Below are positions 28,507 to 38,937 of a stretch of DNA of 64,000 bases, piece after piece (positions within the stretch are counted from its first letter, which is position 1; each line of letters starts with the position of its first letter). The stretch is from JBFFSQ01 sp041572275. GTDB lineage: Bacteria; Pseudomonadota; Gammaproteobacteria; SZUA-229. The translations under genes and the position numbers were made by a program. The stretch is from the NCBI GenBank assembly GCA_041572275.1, contig JBFFSQ010000001.1, forward strand, positions 9,079 to 73,078, given 5' to 3'. The notes under the pieces were generated by a model. The model saw nothing but the letters and a program-made list of their open reading frames with translations, was not told where the DNA came from and made no database searches.

Positions 28507-30765
28507 TTAGCTTTTACGCAACACCTCAATACCATCGACTTTCTGGTAACCACGCGGCAGCTTAAAGCCACGCTTACCACGCTCACCTGCATGCTCGTCA
28601 ACTTCATCAGCCTTCATGGTCTTATGCTTCTTACCTGCGTAGACCGTCAATTTCTCGCCATCCTGAATAAGATCGATAGCACATATCCACTCTTCTGCAG
28701 ATTTAAGTTTGGCAGGTGGAACATTTATAATTTTATTGCCTTTACCGCGAACCATTTGAGGCAGTTCTTCCAGAGCGGTGACCAGCATATGTCCTTCTGA
28801 ACTCACCGCCACAATCCAGTCATCTTCCAGACTGCGAACTTTTACCGGCGGTAATACTTTTGCACCCTGGGGAACGTTGAGAAATGCTTTTCCGGCTTTA
28901 TTTCTGGAATGTAAATCACCCAGTTTACATACAAAGCCATAACCGTAACTGGTCGAAAACAGGTATAACTCATCCGGATTACCGATCAGTGCCGACACAA
29001 AGCCTGCTCCAGCCGGTGGATTAAATCGTCCCGTCAGAGGCTCTCCCTGTCCCCTGGCCGATGGCAGGGTATGTGCCTGCAAGGTATAAGCACGACCAGT
29101 ACTATCGAGGAAGACTGCCAGTTGGTTCGATTTACCGGCGGCCGATGATTGTGGACCATCGCCTGCTTTATAGTTGAGCTTATCGACATCGATGTCGTGA
29201 CCTTTAGCCGCGCGAACCCAACCTTTCTGCGACAGCACCACAGTAATAGCTTCACTGGGTATCAAGGCCGTTTCATCCATCGCCTGAGCAGCCTCTCGAC
29301 TAACAATGGGTGAACGACGCTTATCGCCATAGGCTTCAGCATCATCAAGAATTTCTTTTTTGATCAGTGTTTTCAACCGCTGATCAGAACTGAGCAGTTT
29401 TTCCAGCTGCGCTTTTTCCAGTGCCAGCTCTTCCTGTTCAGCACGAATTTTCATTTCTTCCAGACGTGCTAACTGACGTAGCTTGGTATCGAGAATATAA
29501 TCCGCCTGCTCGTCTGACAGTTTAAATCGTTTAATCAACGCCGGTTTTGGCTTATCCGTTTCTCGAATAATCTTGATAACTTCATCGATATTCAGGAAAG
29601 CAATCAACAAACCTTCCAATAAATGCAAACGTTTGTTGACCTTATCCAGTCTCCAGTTCAAGCGGTTACGAACCGTCTGAATGCGATAACTTAACCATTC
29701 TTTTAATATCACCCGGATATTTTTAACCTGGGGACGACCATCGACACCAATCATGTTCATATTGACACGATAGCTGCGTTCAAGGTCTGTAGTGGCAAAC
29801 AAATGATTCATCAACTGTTCGGTATCCACTCGATTGGAGCGAGGAACAATCACCAGACGGGTTGGATTTTCATGATCTGATTCGTCACGTAAATCCTCCA
29901 CCATTGGCAATTTCTTTGAGGTCATCTGCTGAGCAATCTGCTCCAGAATCTTGTTCCCAGATACTTGATAAGGCAAGGCGGTAATAATGATCTCACCATT
30001 ATCTTTTTCGAATCTGGCACGGGCTCGAATACTGCCATTACCTTTGTTATAGATCGCAAGAATATCTTCACGCGAGGTAATAATTTCCGCTTCTGTCGGG
30101 TAATCTGGTCCTTGTATATGCTCACATAGTTCTTCGACCGTGGATTTCGGTTGATCCAGCAAACGTATACAGGCTGTAGCAACTTCTTTCAAATTATGCG
30201 GCGGTATATCAGTAGCCATACCCACTGCAATACCGGTCGAACCATTCAGCAGCACATTAGGTAAACGTGCGGGCAATGACCTGGGTTCTTCAAGCGTGCC
30301 ATCAAAGTTTGGTATCCAGTCAACGGTGCCCTGGCCTAACTCCTGCAGTAAAACTTCTGCATACTTTGACAACTTGGATTCGGTATAACGCATAGCTGCA
30401 AATGATTTGGGGTCATCGGGCGAACCCCAGTTACCCTGCCCATCAACCAGTGGATAGCGATAAGAAAAACTCTGCGCCATCAATACCATGGCCTCATAAC
30501 ATGCACTGTCACCATGGGGGTGAAACTTACCCAGCACATCACCCACCGTACGTGCCGATTTCTTATATTTGGCACTGGCATTCAAGCCCAGCTCAGACAT
30601 GGCATACACAATACGACGCTGCACCGGTTTTAAGCCGTCGCCAATAAACGGCAGCGCACGATCGAGAATAACGTACATGGAATAATCCAGATACGCCTTC
30701 TCAGTAAAATGAGCTAACGGCTGTCTTTCAATACCTTCAAAATTCAAATCGTCTTGTTCGGACAT
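28507..30765 (-). CDS. parC: DNA topoisomerase IV subunit A
   Basis: Decatenates sister chromosomes with ParE. The 752-residue protein has catalytic Tyr127 in [11 protein letters not shown] and quinolone-region residues Ser87 and Glu91 in [13 protein letters not shown] (E. coli Ser80/Glu84 equivalents), the sensitive-type residues. [18 protein letters not shown] is intact. The C-terminal beta-propeller is short, with [16 protein letters not shown] as a GyrA-box-like strand. It lies 110 bp downstream of parE on the same strand. Confidence 0.97.
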   Translation of the reverse strand: MSEQDDLNFEGIERQPLAHFTEKAYLDYSMYVILDRALPFIGDGLKPVQRRIVYAMSELGLNASAKYKKSARTVGDVLGKFHPHGDSACYEAMVLMAQSFSYRYPLVDGQGNWGSPDDPKSFAAMRYTESKLSKYAEVLLQELGQGTVDWIPNFDGTLEEPRSLPARLPNVLLNGSTGIAVGMATDIPPHNLKEVATACIRLLDQPKSTVEELCEHIQGPDYPTEAEIITSREDILAIYNKGNGSIRARARFEKDNGEIIITALPYQVSGNKILEQIAQQMTSKKLPMVEDLRDESDHENPTRLVIVPRSNRVDTEQLMNHLFATTDLERSYRVNMNMIGVDGRPQVKNIRVILKEWLSYRIQTVRNRLNWRLDKVNKRLHLLEGLLIAFLNIDEVIKIIRETDKPKPALIKRFKLSDEQADYILDTKLRQLARLEEMKIRAEQEELALEKAQLEKLLSSDQRLKTLIKKEILDDAEAYGDKRRSPIVSREAAQAMDETALIPSEAITVVLSQKGWVRAAKGHDIDVDKLNYKAGDGPQSSAAGKSNQLAVFLDSTGRAYTLQAHTLPSARGQGEPLTGRFNPPAGAGFVSALIGNPDELYLFSTSYGYGFVCKLGDLHSRNKAGKAFLNVPQGAKVLPPVKVRSLEDDWIVAVSSEGHMLVTALEELPQMVRGKGNKIINVPPAKLKSAEEWICAIDLIQDGEKLTVYAGKKHKTMKADEVDEHAGERGKRGFKLPRGYQKVDGIEVLRKS

Positions 30766-30794
30766 TCAATTATTACCATTCAATTCTTTAACAG

Positions 30795-30868
30795 CGCCAC
30801 CACTGAAACATAAAGATCACAAAGCTTAATATGTAGTATTTCTTTGTGTGCTCTCAGTCTCTGCGGCT
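30795..30868. repeat. Degraded palindromic intergenic repeat between parE and parC
   Basis: The arms gccaccactgaaaca..cacaaag and ctttgtgtgctctcagtctctgcggc are imperfect inverses of each other. The same CACAGAG/CTCTGTG-rich pattern occurs in the leuB-asd gap (4234-4285), including a matching aaactta stretch beside it, so these are probably two copies of one decayed element. Confidence 0.42.
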
Positions 30869-30875
30869 ATTAAAC

Positions 30876-32759
30876 TTAAACTTCAGCCAGGTCACCTTTT
30901 TGCTCTAACCAGGCTTTTCGATCAGATGCGCGTTTCTTGGCCAACAGCATATCCATCATGCGATTGCTGTCATCACCGGGTTCTACGACTAGCTGTACTA
31001 ATCGACGGGTATCCGGCGCGATTGAGGTTTCTCTGAGCTGCAAAGGATTCATCTCACCCAGACCTTTAAATCGAGTCACCTGAACCTTACCTTTTTTCTT
31101 CTCTGCCGAGATACGATCCAGTACACCCTGCTTTTCAGCTTCATCCAGTGCGTAGAACACGTCTTTGCCTACATCGATACGGAATAAAGGCGGCATCGCC
31201 ACATAGACATGACCCGCTTCAACCAGTGTACGGAAATGACGCAGGAACAAAGCACATAACAAGGTGGCAATATGGTAACCATCGGAGTCGGCATCTGCCA
31301 GAATACAAACCTTGCCATATCGCAAACCATCCAGTTTGCTACTACCCGGATCAACGCCAATAGCGACAGAAATATCGTGTACTTCTTGTGAAGCTAGCAC
31401 CTGATCAGGATCCACTTCCCAGGTATTCAGAATTTTACCGCGCAGGGGCATGATAGCCTGAAACTCTCGGTCACGTGCCTGCTTGGCCGAACCGCCCGCT
31501 GAATCACCTTCCACCAGGAACAGTTCGGTGCGCGTCACATCACTGGAACTACAATCCGCCAGCTTGCCCGGCAGTGCCGGTCCCTGGGTCACTTTTTTAC
31601 GTGCAACTTTTTTACCCGCACGCAGACGTTTCTGTGCATTATCAATAGCCAGCAGTGCTATACGCTCACCTTCATCTGTATGCTGGTTCAGCCATAAACT
31701 AAAAGCATCTTTCACCACACCAGATACAAATGGAGCACACTCACGGGACGATAGACGTTCCTTGGTCTGGCCAGAAAACTGAGGATCTTCCATTTTCACC
31801 GAAAGAATATAGCTCACCCGATCCCAGACATCTTCAGGACTAATCTTCACACCACGAGGGGTCAGGTTACGAAATTCACAAAACTCCCGTACCGCTTCGG
31901 TCAGCCCCGTACGCAAGCCATTAACATGAGTCCCACCCTGGGCAGTAGGAATTAAATTCACATAGGACTCAGTTACCGCCTCACCACCTTCTGGCAACCA
32001 CAACAATGCCCAATCCACCGCTTCATGATCACTGGCCAGACTGCCGATAAACGGATCAGCAGGCAGTAATTCATAGCCTTTCAGGGTTTCGGTTAAATAT
32101 GCCTGTAAACCATCTTCGTAATACCATTCCTCAGTTTCACCGGTTTTTTCTTCCAGAAAAATGACGTGTAGCCCTGGGCATAGCACGGCTTTGGCGCGTA
32201 ATACATGGCGCAGTCGCGACACAGAAAAATTAGCTGAATCAAAATATTTGGCTTCTGGCCAGAAACGAATATGCGTACCGGTATTCTTCTTACCCACGGT
32301 ACCTGTTTCTTTCAGCTCACTGACCTTGTTGCCATGAGCAAAGGCAATATTGTATTCCTTACCGTCACGCCTGATATCGGCTTCCAACCGATAAGACAGT
32401 GCATTCACCACCGATACACCGACACCATGCAGACCACCAGAGAACTGATAATTCTTATTGGAGAACTTACCACCGGCATGTAACTTGGTCAGAATAACTT
32501 CAACCCCAGGCACACCTTCCTCCGGATGGATATCCACCGGCATGCCGCGACCATCGTCGACCACACCCAGAGAGCCGTCTTTATATAGTGTCACCTGAAT
32601 TCGACTGGCATGTCCGGCAACGGCTTCATCAACACTGTTATCGATGACTTCCTGAGCCAGATGGTTAGGGCGTGTAGTATCGGTATACATGCCTGGGCGT
32701 TTCTGCACAGGCTCAAGACCGGTAAGGACTTCAATGGCTGAAGCGTCGTATGAACTCAT
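30876..32759 (-). CDS. parE: DNA topoisomerase IV subunit B
   Basis: ATPase subunit of topoisomerase IV. The 627 residues are typical of ParE rather than GyrB, which is about 800. The GHKL ATP site has EVIDNSVDEA and DDGRGMP, followed by GGLHGVGVSVVNAL. The Toprim domain contains LVEGDSAGGSAKQARDREFQ and LADADSDGYHIATLL. The parE-parC pair is adjacent as in many gammaproteobacteria; the divergent helicase-nuclease gene begins upstream. Confidence 0.97.
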   Translation of the reverse strand: MSSYDASAIEVLTGLEPVQKRPGMYTDTTRPNHLAQEVIDNSVDEAVAGHASRIQVTLYKDGSLGVVDDGRGMPVDIHPEEGVPGVEVILTKLHAGGKFSNKNYQFSGGLHGVGVSVVNALSYRLEADIRRDGKEYNIAFAHGNKVSELKETGTVGKKNTGTHIRFWPEAKYFDSANFSVSRLRHVLRAKAVLCPGLHVIFLEEKTGETEEWYYEDGLQAYLTETLKGYELLPADPFIGSLASDHEAVDWALLWLPEGGEAVTESYVNLIPTAQGGTHVNGLRTGLTEAVREFCEFRNLTPRGVKISPEDVWDRVSYILSVKMEDPQFSGQTKERLSSRECAPFVSGVVKDAFSLWLNQHTDEGERIALLAIDNAQKRLRAGKKVARKKVTQGPALPGKLADCSSSDVTRTELFLVEGDSAGGSAKQARDREFQAIMPLRGKILNTWEVDPDQVLASQEVHDISVAIGVDPGSSKLDGLRYGKVCILADADSDGYHIATLLCALFLRHFRTLVEAGHVYVAMPPLFRIDVGKDVFYALDEAEKQGVLDRISAEKKKGKVQVTRFKGLGEMNPLQLRETSIAPDTRRLVQLVVEPGDDSNRMMDMLLAKKRASDRKAWLEQKGDLAEV

Positions 32760-32950
32760 TCAAACTACTCATATTAATATACGTTGCGCTGGAACTATAC
32801 ATGGCCTGAGTCAAAAATAAAATCATGCGACTCCAAGATATTGAATCAAGACTCGTTTTCAAAACATCTACCTCTGACAACCCCCTCACATCAAGCTCGG
32901 CTACCAGCAGCAGCAAAATCATTTACTCCACTTGCAACGCCCATTATCCT

Positions 32951-35900
32951 ATGCCCATGAGTTTAGAAGCTGCCAATCCCCATTCCAATGCTATCGTTGC
33001 TGCTTCTGCCGGCAGTGGTAAAACCTGGATGCTGGTCACCCGCATCCTGCGCCTGTTACTTGAAGGTGCCGAACCTGGTGGAATCATGGCCCTCACCTTT
33101 ACCCGTAAAGCTGCCGGTGAAATGCAACAACGCCTGGCCGAACGTTTATATGAGCTGGCCACACTCGATGATACCGCACTGGACAAAGCCCTGACTGAGC
33201 TGGGCTTACAGCCAACAGATCACTATCGCCAGACGGCTCGTAGCCTCTATGAATATCATCAGTACTGCCATTATCCGGTACGTACCCAGACCTTTCATTC
33301 CTTCTGTCAGGACATCCTGGCCCGATTTCCACTGGAAGCCGACGTACCACCGGGATTCCAGCTACTAGAAAGCAGCACGCTTCTCATACAACAGGCCCGT
33401 GATGCCCTGTTCAATGAAGCAGCCGTGGATATGAATAGCCCACTAGCACAAAACCTGGAAGCGCTGTTGTCGGCCTGCGGCAGCCTGTTTAGTCTAGAAA
33501 AGGCATTAAACAGTTTTTTACATCAGCGCAGTGACTGGTGGGCTTTTACTGAAAACAATAACAATAACTGTGACTACGCTACTGATGTCCTCAAACAACA
33601 GCTGGACGTGGATCTGGACAGCAATCCTATCGAGGTATTCTTCAAACCTCGCAATCTGGAAATGCTTCGCCAATTTTCCGCACTGTTGGCACAACACGAC
33701 ACCAAAACCAACCTGAAATTTGCCGATACCATTGCCATGAGCCTGGCTCAGGAGACTTACAACCAGCAAACCTTTAATACACTGTATGACTGTTTTTATA
33801 CCGGCACGGGTACACCCCGAGTCAGAAAAGACAGTCCAACATTGCGCAAAAAACTCGGTGATGATGGTACTGATCAACTACTGGAACTCAACACACTCCT
33901 CACTGCCCGTATTCACGATGCTCTCGATCAGTACAATCGTCAAAAAACCTTTGAACTCAACCGGCTCTGGTATCAATGTGGTGAAACTTACATCAATCAT
34001 TATCAAACACTGAAACGGCAGCAACGCCTGCTGGATTTTACCGATCTGGAATGGCGTACCTACAAGCTACTCCAGGGCTCAGAGAATGCCCTGTGGGTAC
34101 AATATAAACTTGACCAGCGCATTGACCATTTACTCATCGATGAATTCCAGGATACCAATCCAACGCAGTGGCAATTAATCCTGCCCTTACTTGAAGAAAT
34201 GGCATCTTCGGAACTTGAAAAACCCCGTAGTATTTTCATTGTTGGCGATGAAAAACAATCCATATACAGTTTCCGTCGAGCTAAACCCGAATTACTTGGG
34301 CGAGCCGCTGACTGGCTGGAACAACACCTTGCAGCCAGTCGTTTCCCCATGAACAAATCCTGGCGTTCATCGCCCGCTATTATCAACGCTGTTAACGAAA
34401 TTTTTTCCCAGGATATTTTTAAAACCAGTTTACCTGGCTTCCATCATCATGAAACCAATCGTGAGGCACTAGCCGGAAAAGTCACACTACTGCCTTTAAC
34501 TCGCCCTGAGTCAGATCAGGTCGATAATATCGAAACACCGTTCCGCAATCCGCTACAGCAACCCCGTTATGAACAATCGGGTATCTATCTACAGGAAGGC
34601 CAGCAAATTGCCCAGGTTATTCAGCAGTTAATGAATGACAACATCATCGTGGGTGAAGGAGAAGAAGCTCACTGCATCAATTACGATGATATTTTTATTT
34701 TAGTGCGCAAACGCACACATGTGGCCGATTATGAAACCGCATTACGACAAGCGGGCATCCCTTATCTGGGTGCAAATAAGGGCACCTTCCTCGACTGCCT
34801 GGAAATACAGGACATGGAAGCCCTGCTCGATACCCTGCTGACACCCTTTAACAATCTATCTCTGGCACAGGTGCTTAAATCGCCCCTATTTTCAGCTCAC
34901 GACGAACATCTGATGCTTATTGCCAAACATGGTGGCAGTCATTTATGGATTGATCGTCTGGCCAATATGCAATCCGAGCTACCCCCAGACCATCCGCTAA
35001 ATCGAGCCTATCGATATATTCAACGATGGCGAACGCTAACCGATAAAATTCCCGTGCACGATCTACTCGATCGCATATACAGTGAAGCCAATGTGCTAGA
35101 ACGCTATAAAAGTTCGACACCGGAATCACTCAAACCCCGCGTACACGCTAACCTGGTGCGATTTATGGAACTGGCACTGGAACTGGATAGTGGACGTTAT
35201 CCCAGTCTAATGCATTTCCTGCAATACCTCCGGAGCCTGAAACAACTGGTCACCGATGCTCCGGATGAAGCCCCGGTAGAAGTTGCTGAATCACGAGTAA
35301 AAATCATGACCATTCATGCCAGTAAAGGACTGGAAGCACCTGTGGTTTTTCTCGCCGACACCATTACCTCAGACAAAGACAGGTCAGCACTGGAAACACT
35401 GGTTGACTGGCCTGTGGAACAGGCTCAACCTCGGGTTTTCCAGCTCATCCCAGGCAAAGATACAAAAAACGAAAAATCTAGCCAGTTAGTTCAGCAACAG
35501 CAGCAACATCAACAACAGGAAAACGCCAACCTGCTCTATGTTGCCCTCACTCGAGCCAAGCAGCTGCTCTATGTCTCTGCCTGTCAACCTGCAAACAGTC
35601 AATCGAGTCAGCACTGGTATCACAACATTCAATCGGCCCTGAAAAATATCGCAACCGAACTGGATGACGGCAGCCTTGAATACGCTTATCAACAACTACC
35701 CATAGCACCACAAAGAGATGTGCAGGACATTCAAGCCAAAACCACAATCGATCCAGCACTGACTCGAAAACCGGATACTGTTTCGAATATCGACAAGATT
35801 ATCGCGCCCAGCAAAACCGTAACTTATCACGATGCCAGTTCTGGCGATGAAGATGGACAACTACGCGGCATTGCTATTCATCGTTGCCTGGATCTGTTGA

Positions 35901-36340
35901 CACGCAGCCCGGCATTCAACACAGACAGCATCCGACAACATCTGGCCACTGAGTTAAAACTGGATCGTCATGACACCCTGATTGAGCAAGCTATTACAGA
36001 ATCACAACAACTGCTGGACAAACCAGAACTACATAGCATCTTCTATCCTGATGACAACACAAAAGTTTACAACGAACTGCCGATCCACTATCTCGTCGAT
36101 GACCAAATGGTCTATGGCATCATCGACCGGTTGCTGGTGAACGACAATGAGGTGACCATTATTGATTATAAAAGCCACCAACAGGTCAACTCAGAAAATA
36201 TTCAACAGATTGCGAATACGTATACACAACAGATGCAGCTCTACGCACAGGGTATACGCAGAGTCTGGCCCAACAAATCCATTCACGCCTGTTTGCTGTT
36301 TACCCACTGCAGTGAATTACACACGCTGGATATCAACTAA
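32951..36340 (+). CDS. AddA/RecB-like UvrD-family helicase with C-terminal nuclease
   Basis: A 1129-residue superfamily 1A helicase with a PD-(D/E)XK nuclease. Walker A is ASAGSGKT near residue 22, Walker B LLIDEFQDTNPTQWQL, motif III GDEKQSIYSFRRA, motif V VKIMTIHASKGLEAPVVF, motif VI LLYVALTRAKQLLYVSA. The C-terminal nuclease has GIAIHRCLDLL, YGIIDRLLV and IIDYKSHQQ. The arrangement fits AddA or RecB beta-subunits in DNA-end processing. No addB, recC or recD neighbour is in the window. The ATG at 32951 starts at the recognisable family sequence; an upstream in-frame ATG at 32825 would add a low-complexity lead. Confidence 0.87.
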   Translation: MPMSLEAANPHSNAIVAASAGSGKTWMLVTRILRLLLEGAEPGGIMALTFTRKAAGEMQQRLAERLYELATLDDTALDKALTELGLQPTDHYRQTARSLYEYHQYCHYPVRTQTFHSFCQDILARFPLEADVPPGFQLLESSTLLIQQARDALFNEAAVDMNSPLAQNLEALLSACGSLFSLEKALNSFLHQRSDWWAFTENNNNNCDYATDVLKQQLDVDLDSNPIEVFFKPRNLEMLRQFSALLAQHDTKTNLKFADTIAMSLAQETYNQQTFNTLYDCFYTGTGTPRVRKDSPTLRKKLGDDGTDQLLELNTLLTARIHDALDQYNRQKTFELNRLWYQCGETYINHYQTLKRQQRLLDFTDLEWRTYKLLQGSENALWVQYKLDQRIDHLLIDEFQDTNPTQWQLILPLLEEMASSELEKPRSIFIVGDEKQSIYSFRRAKPELLGRAADWLEQHLAASRFPMNKSWRSSPAIINAVNEIFSQDIFKTSLPGFHHHETNREALAGKVTLLPLTRPESDQVDNIETPFRNPLQQPRYEQSGIYLQEGQQIAQVIQQLMNDNIIVGEGEEAHCINYDDIFILVRKRTHVADYETALRQAGIPYLGANKGTFLDCLEIQDMEALLDTLLTPFNNLSLAQVLKSPLFSAHDEHLMLIAKHGGSHLWIDRLANMQSELPPDHPLNRAYRYIQRWRTLTDKIPVHDLLDRIYSEANVLERYKSSTPESLKPRVHANLVRFMELALELDSGRYPSLMHFLQYLRSLKQLVTDAPDEAPVEVAESRVKIMTIHASKGLEAPVVFLADTITSDKDRSALETLVDWPVEQAQPRVFQLIPGKDTKNEKSSQLVQQQQQHQQQENANLLYVALTRAKQLLYVSACQPANSQSSQHWYHNIQSALKNIATELDDGSLEYAYQQLPIAPQRDVQDIQAKTTIDPALTRKPDTVSNIDKIIAPSKTVTYHDASSGDEDGQLRGIAIHRCLDLLTRSPAFNTDSIRQHLATELKLDRHDTLIEQAITESQQLLDKPELHSIFYPDDNTKVYNELPIHYLVDDQMVYGIIDRLLVNDNEVTIIDYKSHQQVNSENIQQIANTYTQQMQLYAQGIRRVWPNKSIHACLLFTHCSELHTLDIN

Positions 36341-36428
36341 TACAAATACATCACGTCGATACTAATATGAACCGGCTATCTCAATGACTGGCTTGCAAAT
36401 ACACTGCCCGCCATTTTGTATCGGCCAC

Positions 36429-36456
36429 AAAAAAGGGACACTCAGTGCCCCTCTTT
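36429..36456. terminator. Intrinsic terminator between helicase gene and dsbC
   Basis: Stem gggacact (36435-36442) with agtgcccc (36444-36451), one G-U pair; the A-run before it becomes TTTTTT on the minus strand, serving dsbC; cttttat follows on the plus strand, so it may also stop the helicase transcript. Confidence 0.7.
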
Positions 36457-36477
36457 TATCATCAATGTGATGCCAGA

Positions 36478-37203
36478 TTACAAGCCCATTGACTCCAGCT
36501 GCTGAATAATATTCTTCGCTGGGGCATAACCTGGATTCATCTGGCCATTTGCATACATGATGGCAGGAGTACCGCGTATACCTAGATCCTGAGCCAGTTT
36601 GGTATGTTGTTCAATTGGATGGTCACAGGTTTTTGCTTCCACTTCTTCGCCAGCTTTGGCCTTATCCATCGCCTGTTGTGGATTATCAGCACACCAGACA
36701 CTCACTGAAGTATCATAGCTACGTTTTCCTTTGAAAGGTACAAATACATAGCGCACCTTGACCCCGCCCGCCATATATTCTGACATTTCCTGATGTAAAC
36801 GACGGCAGTACGGGCAATAGATATCAGTGAAAACAGTAATGGTATGTTTGACATCACCTTTAGGCGTATACACCAGCAACATATCTTCGCTGATGCTATC
36901 TAATGTTGCTTTTCGGGCAAGACCACGGGTTTCTTCCGTTAGATTCTGTCGACTTTGCAGATCATACATATCGCCATCGAGAACAAAACGAGCATCTTTG
37001 GTCATATACAGGATCTGCGGCCCCGTGGTCACTTCATACAGGCCTTTTACGGGTGTTACTTTAATTGTGGCACCTGCGGCCTGAGGCATGTTTTTGACCA
37101 GAGCGGCTTGCAAGTCTTTGATATCCTGCTCAGAGGTGTTGCCGGCGAATGCAGGATTAACGGCCAACAACATAGAAAAGACACTTATTAATAGATATTT
37201 CAT
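36478..37203 (-). CDS. dsbC: Thiol:disulfide interchange protein DsbC
   Basis: Periplasmic disulfide isomerase. Signal peptide MKYLLISVFSMLLAVNPAFA precedes an N-terminal dimerisation domain (about 21-80) and a thioredoxin domain. Active site CPYC is Cys130-Cys133 in DIYCPYCRRLH, with Pro in place of the Gly of E. coli CGYC; a second cysteine pair (VWCADN and KTCDHP) fits the structural disulfide. GIRGTPAIMYANGQM holds the cis-Pro loop. It lies 137 bp downstream of xerD on the same strand, close to the xerD-dsbC order of enterobacteria. Confidence 0.94.
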   Translation of the reverse strand: MKYLLISVFSMLLAVNPAFAGNTSEQDIKDLQAALVKNMPQAAGATIKVTPVKGLYEVTTGPQILYMTKDARFVLDGDMYDLQSRQNLTEETRGLARKATLDSISEDMLLVYTPKGDVKHTITVFTDIYCPYCRRLHQEMSEYMAGGVKVRYVFVPFKGKRSYDTSVSVWCADNPQQAMDKAKAGEEVEAKTCDHPIEQHTKLAQDLGIRGTPAIMYANGQMNPGYAPAKNIIQQLESMGL

Positions 37204-37340
37204 AACGGGGTAATTCTCGATTAATGATTAGCTGTAGAAGTAGACAGCGGGCATTATAAATAATTCCGGGTAAAATATTCTATATTTCGTCACGGACTTG
37301 ATTATTGAACGCCAAATACGCCCCAAATAACATCGGTGAT

Positions 37341-38261
37341 TCAGCCCCGGGGATGATGCTGGTGATACAGAGATTTCAGGCGCTGATCAGCGACATGGGT
37401 ATAAATCTGCGTTGTCGAGATATCCGTGTGTCCAAGTAACATCTGTACCACCCTTAAGTCAGCCCCATGATTCAACAAATGGGTAGCAAAGGCATGCCGT
37501 AAGGTATGAGGCGACAAGGCCTCAGCCGCAATACCGACCTGTATCGCATAGCGCTTGAGCAGATACCAGAAAGCTTGACGAGTCATCGCCTGGCCCCGTT
37601 TAGTGACAAATACCGCATTACAGGGCAACTTGTTTGCCAATAAATCGGGCCGTGCCTGTTTTAAATAGCGTTGTAACCAGCTCAAGGCCTCTTCACCGAG
37701 AGGAACCAGGCGCTCTTTTCCACCTTTACCAATAATTCGTACCACACCTGGATTAATCGACACCTGACTTAATTGCAGCCCCACCAGTTCACTCACACGT
37801 AAACCTGTGGCATAGAGAATTTCCAGCATGGCCCGATCGCGCAGCCCCAGTGACTGCTCGACCACCGGTGCATCAAGCAAATCCAGCACCTGTTGCTCTG
37901 TCAGTGTTTTAGGTAAAGGCTTTTCCGGTTTAGGCGCTTCAATCAGTGCAGTAGGATCGCTAGCAAGCCGCTTTTCTCTTAGCTGATAGGCATAAAACCG
38001 GCGCAGGCTGGAAACTAAACGCGCAGCTGATCGATTTTTTATCCCCTGCTCAAAACAAAATGCCAGATATGTCTGAACCATCTGCTCATCCGCCTGTAGC
38101 AACATGTTGCTATGTGCCTGTAACCAGAGCGCAAAGCCCGCCAGATCATTTCGGTATGCGGCCAGGGTATTGGCACTCAAACCATTCTCCATCCACAGTG
38201 CGTCAATATACTGTTCGATAATGTTCTGCTCTGTTGCTGATAAGCGATCTGATTTGGCCAT
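37341..38261 (-). CDS. xerD: Tyrosine recombinase XerD
   Basis: Resolves chromosome dimers at dif with XerC and FtsK. The 306-residue length fits. N-terminal core-binding part (about 10-100) includes NGLSANTLAAYRNDL; catalytic residues occur in order: Arg in ATGLRVSELV, His/Arg in HTLRHAFATHLLNHGADLRV, His in LGHTDISTTQIY and nucleophile Tyr in TQIYTHV. It is divergent from mobA with a 103-bp gap. XerD rather than XerC is favoured by the dsbC neighbour. Confidence 0.92.
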   Translation of the reverse strand: MAKSDRLSATEQNIIEQYIDALWMENGLSANTLAAYRNDLAGFALWLQAHSNMLLQADEQMVQTYLAFCFEQGIKNRSAARLVSSLRRFYAYQLREKRLASDPTALIEAPKPEKPLPKTLTEQQVLDLLDAPVVEQSLGLRDRAMLEILYATGLRVSELVGLQLSQVSINPGVVRIIGKGGKERLVPLGEEALSWLQRYLKQARPDLLANKLPCNAVFVTKRGQAMTRQAFWYLLKRYAIQVGIAAEALSPHTLRHAFATHLLNHGADLRVVQMLLGHTDISTTQIYTHVADQRLKSLYHQHHPRG

Positions 38262-38364
38262 GGTTTTTTGAGTTTAATCAAACCTTTGTTCTATGTGGAT
38301 AGGTCACAATGCGTCTGTGTTAAACTTCAACACTTTTAGCATTAAGCAGATTATGCCACTTTAG

Positions 38365-38937
38365 ATGAGCTCGATGTCGACAAAAATTTGTACAGTTATT
38401 CTCGCCGGGGGTCTTGGCCGACGCATGGATGGTCAGGATAAGGGGTTACTGGAGTGGCAGGGCAAACCACTCATCGAACATGTTCTGACAACACTGGATA
38501 ATAACGATGACATCATCATCAATGCCAATCGCAATCAGGAACGTTACCAAAGTTATGGCTACCCCGTCATTAATGACAGCATAGCCGATTATCAAGGTCC
38601 ACTGGTCGGGATATTGAGTGCCATGACCATTTGCCCGAATGATTACCTGTTATGCCTGCCTTGTGATTCACCGCAGCCTCCAGCCGAATTGAAACAACGA
38701 CTACTGGTCTGCCTACAGCAGAATCAAGCCAGGTGTGCCATCTGCCATGATGGTACCCGGCTACAACCCCTGTTTGCGCTCATTGCCTGCTCATATCAGG
38801 CGCAACTGCAAAGTTTCCTGGATCAGGGTCATCGTAAGGTACATGATTTTTTTCTCCAGTTAGAACCAGCCATCTGCGATTTTTCTGACCAGGCAAATCA
38901 TTTCCATAACTTCAATACGCCCAACGATATGCGATGA
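38365..38937 (+). CDS. mobA: Molybdenum cofactor guanylyltransferase
   Basis: Attaches GMP to molybdopterin, giving the guanine dinucleotide cofactor. The 190-residue protein has the nucleotidyltransferase start VILAGGLGRRMDGQDKGLLEW and the PCDSPQPP metal-binding motif. The first ATG (38365) and a second one 9 bases later are both possible; neither has a clear ribosome-binding site. Its stop overlaps the mobB start by 4 bp (ATGA), and moeA follows. Confidence 0.93.
   Translation: MSSMSTKICTVILAGGLGRRMDGQDKGLLEWQGKPLIEHVLTTLDNNDDIIINANRNQERYQSYGYPVINDSIADYQGPLVGILSAMTICPNDYLLCLPCDSPQPPAELKQRLLVCLQQNQARCAICHDGTRLQPLFALIACSYQAQLQSFLDQGHRKVHDFFLQLEPAICDFSDQANHFHNFNTPNDMR

Noticed and set aside
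32825..32950. Upstream ATG for the helicase-nuclease gene
   Set aside because: Adds 42 Ser/Thr-rich residues unlike the family; homology starts at the ATG at 32951, although no strong ribosome-binding site distinguishes them.
37341..38261. Tyrosine recombinase as integrase of a mobile element
   Set aside because: Complete XerD signature and dsbC neighbour; housekeeping chromosome-dimer resolution.
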